Source: Betaproteobacteria bacterium (GTDB taxonomy: Bacteria; Pseudomonadota; Gammaproteobacteria; Burkholderiales; SG8-39). From it: a stretch of DNA of 12,573 nt. The notes under the pieces are model-generated. The model was not told the DNA's origin. It saw nothing but the letters and a program-made list of their open reading frames with translations, and searched no databases. A program made the position numbers and the translations under genes. The stretch spans positions 1 to 12,573 of the forward strand of contig SCUH01000007.1 of assembly GCA_004298295.1 (NCBI GenBank), written 5' to 3'. Below, in pieces: positions 6,772 through 12,573 of this stretch. Within the stretch, counting starts at the first letter, position 1; the number at the start of each line of letters is the position of its first letter.

Positions 6772-7543
6772 TACGGCCCAGGTCCCGATTTTCATCAGCG
6801 GGGCTTCCTCGGGCATCGGCGAAGCGCTCGCCCGGCATTACGCGAAGGACGGCGTCGCGCTCGGGCTCGCGGCGCGCCGCCAGGATGCGCTCGATGCGCT
6901 CGCCGCAACGCTCCCGGGCGAACGCGCGGTCTATCCGCTCGATGTCACCGACACGGCCGCGGTGGAGCGGGCGGCGCAGGATTTCATGGCGCGCTTCGGC
7001 GCGCCGCAGCTCGTCATCGCCAACGCCGGGGTGTCGGTCGGTACGCGTGGCGACGACCCCCGCGACATCGCCAAGCTGCGGCGCCTGCTCGAAGTCAACG
7101 TGACCGGCCTCGCGGCCACGCTTGCCGCGTTTGCGCCCGCCATGCGTGCCGCCCGCAGCGGCACGCTCTGCGGCATCGCCAGCGTGGCGGGATTCCGCGG
7201 ACTTCCCGGCTCGGGCGCATACAGCGCGTCGAAAGCCGCCGCGATCGCCTGGCTCGAATCGCTGCGGATGGAACTGCGCCGCAGCGGCGTTGCCGTAGTG
7301 ACGATCTGCCCGGGCTTTGTCGATACGCCGATGACGCGCGTCAACCGCTATCGCATGCCGTTCAGACTCCCTGCAGCGGAGTTCGCGCGCCGCGCGGCGC
7401 GCGCGATCGAGGCGCAACGTCCATTTGCCGTGATCCCCTGGCAGATGGGGATCGCCGGCCGGATCCTGCGGGTTCTACCGGCACCGCTCTACGATCGGCT
7501 GTTCGCGCGCGCCGGCCGCAAGCGCCGCGACCTCACGCTCTAG
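6749..7543 (+). CDS. SDR-family NAD(P)-dependent oxidoreductase
   Basis: This is a classical short-chain dehydrogenase/reductase of 264 residues with a Rossmann fold. The cofactor motif is GASSGIG at 18-24, the NAG motif is at 92-94 in VIANAGVSVG, catalytic S145 is in IASVAGF, and the YxxxK motif is Y158-SASK162. ICPGFVDTPM follows at about 186-195. The substrate cannot be read from the sequence. AARR after the second beta strand is compatible with NADP preference (inference). GTG 6749 is the only reasonable start: it precedes the Rossmann strand by 12 codons and lies inside the preceding dsbA paralog, so translation is probably coupled. No Shine-Dalgarno is evident. Only 16 nt separate it from the convergent phaC stop, and no terminator is seen there. 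Confidence 0.92.
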   Translation: MPGARNNSTAQVPIFISGASSGIGEALARHYAKDGVALGLAARRQDALDALAATLPGERAVYPLDVTDTAAVERAAQDFMARFGAPQLVIANAGVSVGTRGDDPRDIAKLRRLLEVNVTGLAATLAAFAPAMRAARSGTLCGIASVAGFRGLPGSGAYSASKAAAIAWLESLRMELRRSGVAVVTICPGFVDTPMTRVNRYRMPFRLPAAEFARRAARAIEAQRPFAVIPWQMGIAGRILRVLPAPLYDRLFARAGRKRRDLTL

Positions 7544-7559
7544 CGCCGCGCGTTCAGCG

Positions 7560-9368
7560 TCAGGCAGCGGCCTCCTTCGCACCGAGCCGCAACATGGCAT
7601 AGCTGCCCGGCGCGTCCTCGAGCACCTGCAGGTCGTGGTCGCCGGGAACGCGCGCGGGGACCTTCTCGCCGCCGTTATTCGCGTCCATCCAGGCCTGCCA
7701 GTCGGGCCACCACGAGCCGGGGTGCTGCGTCGCGCCCTCGAACCAGCTGTCGGGTGAATCCGGCATCGCTTCGTGGGTCCAGTAGTGGTACTTCTTCGCC
7801 GCGGGCGGGTTGACGATGCCCGCGATGTGGCCCGAGCCGCCGAGGACGAAGCGCACCGGGCCGCCGAGGTATTTCGCGCCCAGATAGGTGGTCTTCCAGG
7901 GCGCAATATGGTCTTCGACGGTGGAAATGAAATACGCCGGTGCCTTCACCTTCGACAGATCGACCGGCTGCCCGGCGAGCGTGATCCCGCCCGGGACGCC
8001 GAGCAGGTTCTTCAGGTACATGTTGCGCAGGTAGAAGCTGTGCATCTTCGCCGGCATGCGCGTCGAATCCGAGTTCCAGTACAGCAGGTCGAACGGGAAC
8101 GGGTCCTTGCCGAGCAGGTAGTTGTTGATCACGAACGACCACACCAGGTCGTTGGCACGCAGGAGGTTGAAGGTGCTCGCCATCTCCGAGCCCTCGAGGT
8201 AGCCGCGCTGGTTCATCTTCTTTTCCAGGCTCCGCACCTGCTGCTCGTCGATGAACACGCCGAGCTCGCCCGGCGTCGAGAAATCCAGCAGGCTGACGAA
8301 GAAGGTGCTGCAGCCGATGCGCGCGTCGCCGCTCGCCGCGAGGTGCGACAGCGCGCAGCCGAGCAGCGTGCCGCCGAGGCAGTAGCCGATGACGTTGATT
8401 TTCTGCTCGCCGGTGGCGCGCTGCGCAGCCTCGAGCGCGGCGAGGGCGCCCTCCAGCAGGTAGTCGTCGAAGCCCTTCTGCGCGAGGCGCGCGTCCGGGT
8501 TGACCCAGGAGACGACGAACACCGTGTGGCCCTGGTCGGTGGCCCACTTGATGAACGAATTCGACTCGCGCAGATCGAGGATGTAGTACTTGTTGATCCA
8601 GGGCGGGATGATGACGAGCGGCCGCCGGTAGACCTCGGCGGTCGTCGGCTGGTACTGGATCAGCTGCATGAGCTCGGTCTGGAACACCACCTTGCCCGGC
8701 GTGGTGGCGACATTCTTGCCGAGCTGGAAATGGCGCTCGTCGGTCATGCTGATGCGCAGCTGCCCCTCGCCCTTCTCGATGTCGGCGAGCAGGTTGTTGA
8801 GCCCCTTCAGCAGGTTCTGGCCGCCGCTCGCCAGGGTTTCGCGCACCACCTGCGGGTTGGTGAGCGCGAAGTTCGACGGCGCGAGCGCGTCGACGTACTG
8901 GCGCGTGAAAAACGCCACCTTCTTCTGCGATTCCTCGGGCAGGCCATCGACGCTCGCCACCGCGTGCTGGATGTGGCGCGAGGCGATCAGGTAGGACTGC
9001 TTGACGAAATCGAACAGGAAATTGCTGTTCCAGTCGTCGTCCTTGAAGCGCGGGTCGCCGCGCGAGGGCTGCGCCACGGGCTTGGAGTCCACGCCGAACA
9101 GCTTGAGCCAGCTCGACTGCCACAACTGCAGGTAGTCGAGCATCAAGCCGGTGGAGGCGCTCGCCATCGCCATCGGATTGGCGAGCATGCGCGCGTACAG
9201 GTCCATGTAGGCCTTGGCGATGCCGAGCTCGTCGCTCACCGCCGCCGAGATGCTGTTGGCGACGTGGCGCTGCGCGAATTCGCCGAGGATGCGCGCCGAG
9301 CGCTCCGCGACCTGATGGCAGACCGCCTGCATGTCCTCGGGTTTCACGGCTGGCTTGGCAACGTCCAT
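7560..9368 (-). CDS. phaC: Class I poly(3-hydroxyalkanoate) synthase PhaC
   Basis: PhaC polymerises (R)-3-hydroxyacyl-CoA into polyhydroxyalkanoate at the surface of storage granules. The 602 residues fit class I (about 590 in Cupriavidus). The variable N-terminal domain covers about 1-210. In the alpha/beta-hydrolase domain, the lipase-like box is GYCLGG at 328-333 with catalytic C330, the aspartate is D486 in VEDHIAPW, and the histidine is H514 in GSGHIAGIVNPP. The Asp-His spacing of 28 equals that of the Cupriavidus enzyme. Conserved blocks such as PPWINKYYILDL and FDLLYWNSDSTRMP are intact. A strong Shine-Dalgarno lies 8 nt upstream of the ATG. It is the second gene after the MBL-fold hydrolase. 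No phaA, phaB, phaR or phasin gene is in the window, so precursor genes must lie elsewhere. Confidence 0.97.
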   Translation of the reverse strand: MDVAKPAVKPEDMQAVCHQVAERSARILGEFAQRHVANSISAAVSDELGIAKAYMDLYARMLANPMAMASASTGLMLDYLQLWQSSWLKLFGVDSKPVAQPSRGDPRFKDDDWNSNFLFDFVKQSYLIASRHIQHAVASVDGLPEESQKKVAFFTRQYVDALAPSNFALTNPQVVRETLASGGQNLLKGLNNLLADIEKGEGQLRISMTDERHFQLGKNVATTPGKVVFQTELMQLIQYQPTTAEVYRRPLVIIPPWINKYYILDLRESNSFIKWATDQGHTVFVVSWVNPDARLAQKGFDDYLLEGALAALEAAQRATGEQKINVIGYCLGGTLLGCALSHLAASGDARIGCSTFFVSLLDFSTPGELGVFIDEQQVRSLEKKMNQRGYLEGSEMASTFNLLRANDLVWSFVINNYLLGKDPFPFDLLYWNSDSTRMPAKMHSFYLRNMYLKNLLGVPGGITLAGQPVDLSKVKAPAYFISTVEDHIAPWKTTYLGAKYLGGPVRFVLGGSGHIAGIVNPPAAKKYHYWTHEAMPDSPDSWFEGATQHPGSWWPDWQAWMDANNGGEKVPARVPGDHDLQVLEDAPGSYAMLRLGAKEAAA

Positions 9369-9376
9369 GCGATGCT

Positions 9377-9382
9377 CTCCCT
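9377..9382 (-). promoter_or_regulatory. Ribosome binding site of phaC (AGGGAG)
   Basis: Read on the minus strand, AGGGAG lies 8 nt before the phaC ATG and between the two genes of the unit. It is the best Shine-Dalgarno in the window and confirms the phaC start. Confidence 0.75.
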
Positions 9383-9383
9383 G

Positions 9384-10418
9384 TCAGGCGCCGGCGTAAC
9401 GGATGACGCCGTCGCTGCCGGTTGCGCGGCGCAGCCGCCCGGCGTAGTGCAGATAATGCAGGTGGGCGATCGATTCGCCCATGGCGAAGAAGATCTGGTT
9501 CGAATCCAGGCGCCGCCGGAACAGCACTTCGAGGACCTCGGCGGCACTGCGCGGCGCCGCCCTGCAGGCCGCTTGCAGCTCGTCCAGCCGCGCCGCATGG
9601 TGCGCTTCCAGCGCCGCGACGCGCGCCTGCGCGCCGCGAAACGGCACGCCGTGCGAAGGCAGCACCAGCACCTGGGCATCGAGCTGGCCGTATTGGCGGA
9701 TCGATTCGAGAAACAGCCGCAGCGGGTCGCCGCTCGGATCGATCGGGCGCACCGCGACGTTGGTCGAAATCTTCGGCAGCAGCATGTCGCCGGAGACGAC
9801 CACGTTCAGCTCGCGGCAGTAAAGCGAAGCGTGCTCGGGCGCATGGCCGTAGCCGACGAGCACCTGCCAGTCGCGGCCTCCGAGCCGCACGCTCGAGCCG
9901 TGCATCAGGCGGCGGTGCTCGAGCGGAAATTCCGGCACCAGCTTGCGGTACAGATCGCCGCGCTGCAGCAGCATCGCGGTGCCCTGCTCGTCCAGGCCAT
10001 TGGCGCGGAACAGCGCCGCCGAGGCCTCTGCGGAAAAGCTCGCCGCGCCATGCAGCACGGCGTGCGCCGTGAGGAACTCGGCGCGCGTCATCCAGAGCCG
10101 GGCGCCGAAGCGCCGGCTCAGCCAGGCCGCGTTGCCCGCATGGTCCGGGTGGTAATGCGTCACCACGATGCGTTTCAACGGGCGCCCGCCGAGCACCTGG
10201 GCAATCACCTGCTCCCACAGCGCGCGCGTGGCCTTGTTGCCCAAGCCCGAATCGATCAGCGTCCAGCCGCCCTCTTCCTCCAGCAGCCAGAGGTTGATGT
10301 GGTCGAGATCGAAGGGCAGCGGCATGCGCAGCCAATGCATGCCGGGCGCGACGGCGATCGCAGCGCCCGGCGCGGGCAGGCTGGCAAAGGGAAACTCGAG
10401 CGGCGAGGCGTCGGCCAT
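9384..10418 (-). CDS. MBL-fold metallo-hydrolase
   Basis: This is a metallo-beta-lactamase-fold hydrolase of 344 residues, probably cytoplasmic since no signal peptide is seen. The metal-binding signature is complete: THYHPDH with H88, H90, D92 and H93, then H192 in GYGHAPEH, D211 in VVSGDMLLP, and H256 in LPSHG. A C-terminal extension of about 80 residues after H256 (RVAALEAHHAARLDELQ, then LEVLFRRRLD and LHYLHYAGRL) resembles the helical tail found in glyoxalase-II-like and acyl-thioester hydrolase members of this fold. The substrate is unknown. Its position 15 nt upstream of phaC suggests a link to acyl-CoA or PHA metabolism (inference). The start has no visible Shine-Dalgarno. Confidence 0.9.
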   Translation of the reverse strand: MADASPLEFPFASLPAPGAAIAVAPGMHWLRMPLPFDLDHINLWLLEEEGGWTLIDSGLGNKATRALWEQVIAQVLGGRPLKRIVVTHYHPDHAGNAAWLSRRFGARLWMTRAEFLTAHAVLHGAASFSAEASAALFRANGLDEQGTAMLLQRGDLYRKLVPEFPLEHRRLMHGSSVRLGGRDWQVLVGYGHAPEHASLYCRELNVVVSGDMLLPKISTNVAVRPIDPSGDPLRLFLESIRQYGQLDAQVLVLPSHGVPFRGAQARVAALEAHHAARLDELQAACRAAPRSAAEVLEVLFRRRLDSNQIFFAMGESIAHLHYLHYAGRLRRATGSDGVIRYAGA

Positions 10419-10521
10419 GGGCTAGAATTGCCGGCAGTCGGGCGTGCCGCGGACCACCGTGCGCCCGGCATTGTAGTTGGTTTTCCGCATTGCAGCATCG
10501 CCTGACGCCGCAGGTTCAACC
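10419..10521. other. Divergent intergenic region between MBL-phaC unit and liuR
   Basis: These 103 nt separate the leftward MBL-phaC unit from the rightward regulator. On the minus strand TACAAT (complement of 10470-10475) is a five-of-six -10 match, but no -35 sits at standard distance. TAGAAT at 10423-10428 on the plus strand also lacks a -35. No second copy of the LiuR-like palindrome is seen here. Confidence 0.35.
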
Positions 10522-10938
10522 GTGACCGCCGAATTCTCCGAGGGCGACGAAAAGGAGCGCGCCGAGTACTCGATCAGCGAGCTGGCGCGCGAATTCGACG
10601 TCACGCCACGCGCCATCCGCTTCTATGAGGACCAGGGCCTGCTTGCGCCACGGCGCGCCGGTCAGCGGCGCATCTACGCGCCGCGCGATCGCACGCGCCT
10701 CAAGCTCACATTGCGCGGCAAGCGGCTCGGGCTGACTCTTTCCGAGATCAAGGAGCTGGTGGAGATGTACGAGCCTGGGCGCGACGAGCGCCCGCAGCTG
10801 GAGCGTTTCCTCGCCGTGCTGGCGCAACACAAGAGCGCGCTCGGACAGCAGCGCGCCGACATCGAGGCCCAGCTGGCCGAGATCGCGACCTTCGAGAAGC
10901 GCATCCGCCAGCGGCTGGGCGGCCCAAAGCGTAGTTGA
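10522..10938 (+). CDS. liuR: MerR-family regulator, LiuR-like
   Basis: The product is 138 residues from GTG 10522. The N-terminal MerR winged helix-turn-helix reads YSISELAREFDVTPRAIRFY, followed by EDQGLLAPRR and a second DNA-contact block RRIYAPRDRTRLKL. LRGKRLGLTLSEIKELVEMY follows, then a long dimerisation helix (about 85-130). There are no cysteines, so it is not a metal-sensing MerR. This pattern, including the RGKRLG.[TS]L block, is typical of LiuR, the proteobacterial regulator of leucine/isovalerate degradation genes. That role fits the adjacent isovaleryl-CoA dehydrogenase gene and the palindrome at its 3' end. The start is uncertain: an in-frame TTG at 10477 would add 15 residues, but GTG 10522 gives the usual length and has CAGG 7 nt upstream. 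The effector is unknown, probably an acyl-CoA (inference). Confidence 0.88.
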   Translation: MTAEFSEGDEKERAEYSISELAREFDVTPRAIRFYEDQGLLAPRRAGQRRIYAPRDRTRLKLTLRGKRLGLTLSEIKELVEMYEPGRDERPQLERFLAVLAQHKSALGQQRADIEAQLAEIATFEKRIRQRLGGPKRS

Positions 10939-10956
10939 CGTTTACGTAAACGTAAA
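10935..10956. promoter_or_regulatory. LiuR-type operator palindrome with overlapping -35-like element
   Basis: ACGTTTACGTAAACGT at 10938-10953 is a perfect 16-nt palindrome. TT at 10935-10936 and AA at 10955-10956 extend the symmetry with one mismatched pair. This matches, from memory, the TTTACGTTAACGTAAA-like sites described for LiuR. It lies between the regulator and the genes it probably controls, starting at the last base of the liuR stop codon. TTGACG at 10935-10940 is a five-of-six -35 match; the best -10 at 17 nt is the weak TAGGGT at 10958-10963, which would put the palindrome between the two promoter elements, as is usual for MerR-type regulators. Confidence 0.8.
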
Positions 10957-10972
10957 TTAGGGTAGCCGGGCG

Positions 10973-11452
10973 ATGAACGCCCCCGCCTCCATCCCGTCCG
11001 AGCGTTTCGAGCCCCAGGATCCCGACTACGCCACGCGCGTGCGGGGAAGCTTCGATCGCCAGCGGGCCATGCACCTGATCGGCGCCACGCTGAGCGCGGT
11101 GGAACCCGGCTTCTGCGAGATTCAGCTTCCCTGGCGCGAGGACCTGACGCAGCAAAAAGGCTACGTGCATGGCGGCATCATCGGCATGATCGCGGACTCC
11201 GCCTGCGGCTACGCCGCCTATTCGCTGATGCCGGCGGGCGCCTCGCTGGTGACCGTGGAGTACAAGATCAACATCATGGCGCCGGCGCGCCAGGGGCTGC
11301 TGGTCGCGCGCGGCGAAGTGGTCAAGCCCGGGCGCACGCTGAGCATCACCAGCGGCGAGGTCTATCTGCGCCGCGAGGGCCGCAACGTGCTCGTGGCCGC
11401 CATGCAGCAGACGCTCATGATGCTGCCCGATACCCCCGACAGCCCGGAGTGA
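10973..11452 (+). CDS. PaaI-family hotdog-fold thioesterase
   Basis: The 159-residue protein has the PaaI-type acyl-CoA thioesterase core: KGYVHGGIIGMIADSACGYAA with H66-G67-G68 and the acidic residue D75, then VTVEYKINIMAPARQGLLVARGEVVKPGRTLSITSGEVY. These are hotdog-fold enzymes, usually tetrameric, that hydrolyse small or aromatic acyl-CoA thioesters. The likely role here is to release CoA from stalled intermediates of branched-chain catabolism (inference from position). The N-terminal 30 residues are not conserved in the core family. It is the first gene after the LiuR-type palindrome, and its ATG is 19 nt from that site. Its only Shine-Dalgarno candidate is AGGG at 10959-10962. Its stop is 5 nt before the dehydrogenase ATG, so the two are co-transcribed. 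Confidence 0.92.
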   Translation: MNAPASIPSERFEPQDPDYATRVRGSFDRQRAMHLIGATLSAVEPGFCEIQLPWREDLTQQKGYVHGGIIGMIADSACGYAAYSLMPAGASLVTVEYKINIMAPARQGLLVARGEVVKPGRTLSITSGEVYLRREGRNVLVAAMQQTLMMLPDTPDSPE

Positions 11453-11457
11453 GGCCG

Positions 11458-12573
11458 ATGGAGTTTCCCTTCCTGCGGTTCGACCACGGCGAGAGCGTCG
11501 CCATGCTGCGCGAGACCGCGCGCGAGTTCGCGCAACGCGAAATCGCGCCGCGCGCCGCCGAGATCGACCGCTCCAACCAGTTCCCCATGGACCTGTGGCC
11601 GAAGCTCGGCGCGCTCGGGCTCCTCGGCATTACGGTCGAGGAAGCCTACGGCGGCACGGCGATGGGGTACCTCGCGCACATCGTGGCGATGGAGGAGATT
11701 TCGCGGGCCTCGGCGTCGGTAGGCCTTTCCTACGGCGCGCATTCGAACCTCTGCGTCAACCAGATCCGCCGTAACGGCAGCGAGGCGCAGCGCCGCAAAT
11801 ACCTGCCGAGACTGGTCACGGGCGAGTCCGTCGGCGCGCTCGCCATGAGCGAGCCGGGCGCGGGCTCCGACGTGGTCGGCATGCGCCTGCGGGCCGAGCG
11901 GCGCGGCGAGCGCTATGTGCTCAACGGCAACAAGATGTGGATCACGAACGGGCCGGACGCGGACGTGCTGGTGGTCTACGCCAAGACCGACGCCGAGGCG
12001 GGTCCGCGCGGCATCACCGCGTTCCTGATCGAGAAGGGCATGCGAGGTTTTTCCACCGCGCAGAAGCTCGACAAGCTCGGCATGCGCGGCTCGAACACCT
12101 GCGAGCTCGTGTTCCGCGACTGCGAGGTGCCGGCGGAGAACCTGCTTGGCGCGGAAGGCCGCGGCGTGAACGTGCTGATGAGCGGGCTCGATTACGAGCG
12201 CGCAGTGCTCGCCGGCGGGCCGCTGGGGATCATGGCGGCGTGCCTCGACGCGGTCGTGCCCTATGTTCACGAACGCAAGCAGTTCGGCCAGCCGATCGGC
12301 GAGTTCCAGCTGATGCAGGGCAAGCTCGCCGACATGTACGTCACGTTTTCCGCGGCGCGCGCTTACGTGTACGCGGTGGGCCAGTCGCTCGACCGCGGCG
12401 AGACCACGCGCAAGGATGCCGCCGGCGCCATTCTCTACGCCGCGGAAAAGGCGACCTGGATGGCGGGCGAGGCGATCCAGGCGCTCGGCGGCATGGGCTA
12501 CATCAACGAGACCCCGACCGGGCGGCTGTGGCGCGACGCCAAGCTCTACGAGATCGGCGCCGGCACCTCCGAG
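11458..12573 (+). CDS. liuA: Isovaleryl-CoA dehydrogenase (3' end cut by window)
   Basis: This FAD-dependent acyl-CoA dehydrogenase oxidises isovaleryl-CoA to 3-methylcrotonyl-CoA in leucine degradation. The 372 codons present cover all but about the last 20 residues of a family of about 390. Signatures include ALAMSEPGAGSDVVGM and the FAD-binding block NKMWITNGPDADVLVVYAKT. The catalytic glutamate is placed as in isovaleryl-CoA dehydrogenase: E247 in SGLDYERAVLAGGPLG, equivalent to E254 of the human enzyme. The site used by most other acyl-CoA dehydrogenases (the Glu of YEGT) holds alanine, A368, in YEIGAGTSE. This makes the substrate assignment stronger than a generic family call. GGAG at 11446-11449 and GAGG at 11451-11454 precede ATG 11458. 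The gene is also called ivd. Confidence 0.95.
   Translation, partial: MEFPFLRFDHGESVAMLRETAREFAQREIAPRAAEIDRSNQFPMDLWPKLGALGLLGITVEEAYGGTAMGYLAHIVAMEEISRASASVGLSYGAHSNLCVNQIRRNGSEAQRRKYLPRLVTGESVGALAMSEPGAGSDVVGMRLRAERRGERYVLNGNKMWITNGPDADVLVVYAKTDAEAGPRGITAFLIEKGMRGFSTAQKLDKLGMRGSNTCELVFRDCEVPAENLLGAEGRGVNVLMSGLDYERAVLAGGPLGIMAACLDAVVPYVHERKQFGQPIGEFQLMQGKLADMYVTFSAARAYVYAVGQSLDRGETTRKDAAGAILYAAEKATWMAGEAIQALGGMGYINETPTGRLWRDAKLYEIGAGTSE

Noticed and set aside
7675..10335. 886-codon open frame on the minus strand, out of frame with phaC
   Set aside because: It is Arg/Ala/Gly-rich and crosses the MBL-phaC junction without any family motif. It is an alternate-frame shadow.
7773..10505. 910-codon open frame on the plus strand
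   Set aside because: It runs antisense to phaC and the MBL gene, both with intact catalytic motifs. Its translation is a monotonous Arg/His/Glu/Val-rich sequence with no recognisable domain, as expected for a shadow frame in GC-rich DNA.
1..12573. CRISPR arrays, insertion sequences, tRNA/rRNA genes, att sites
   Set aside because: No direct-repeat array, transposase, terminal inverted repeats, tRNA cloverleaf or rRNA-like sequence was found when reading the window by eye. A tool scan could still find small RNAs.

Overview
The window is GC-rich chromosomal DNA that looks betaproteobacterial (Burkholderiales or Rhodocyclales-like). This is inferred from the gene order hemE-priA-argS-SPOR protein-dsbA, a class I PHA synthase, and a LiuR-type MerR regulator next to isovaleryl-CoA dehydrogenase. 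No database search was possible. There is no sign of a phage, transposon, CRISPR array, tRNA or rRNA. Gene spacing is very tight and every gene has the same GC-rich codon use.

Region 1 (1-4863, all +) is housekeeping. It holds the 3' end of hemE (heme synthesis) and a 323-nt gap carrying a cluster of DnaA-box-like sequences. After the gap come priA (replication restart helicase), argS (arginyl-tRNA synthetase) behind a perfect TATAAT placed only 11 nt before its ATG, and an FtsN-like SPOR-domain membrane protein that overlaps the argS stop codon.

Region 2 (4867-7543) is an envelope thiol-redox group. A DsbA with a CIHC active site (+) converges on a small exported rhodanese-like protein with a CQGTACW loop (-). 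That gene is divergent from a second DsbA paralog with a CPFC active site (+), which overlaps a short-chain dehydrogenase/reductase gene (+).

Region 3 (7560-10418, -) is a two-gene unit: a metallo-beta-lactamase-fold hydrolase followed 15 nt later by phaC, the class I polyhydroxyalkanoate synthase. It converges on the SDR gene.

Region 4 (10522-12573, +) is the start of a branched-chain amino acid (leucine/isovalerate) catabolic locus: a LiuR-like MerR regulator, a 16-nt perfect palindrome that starts at the last base of the regulator's stop codon, a PaaI-family thioesterase, and isovaleryl-CoA dehydrogenase, cut by the window edge. Leucine breakdown yields acetyl-CoA and acetoacetate, which can feed PHA synthesis, so regions 3 and 4 are metabolically compatible neighbours (inference).

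No clearly new multi-gene system is visible. The items most worth following up are the DnaA-box cluster upstream of priA, the redox trio with three different Cys motifs, the LiuR operator overlapping a stop codon and a -35-like element, and the near-leaderless argS promoter.
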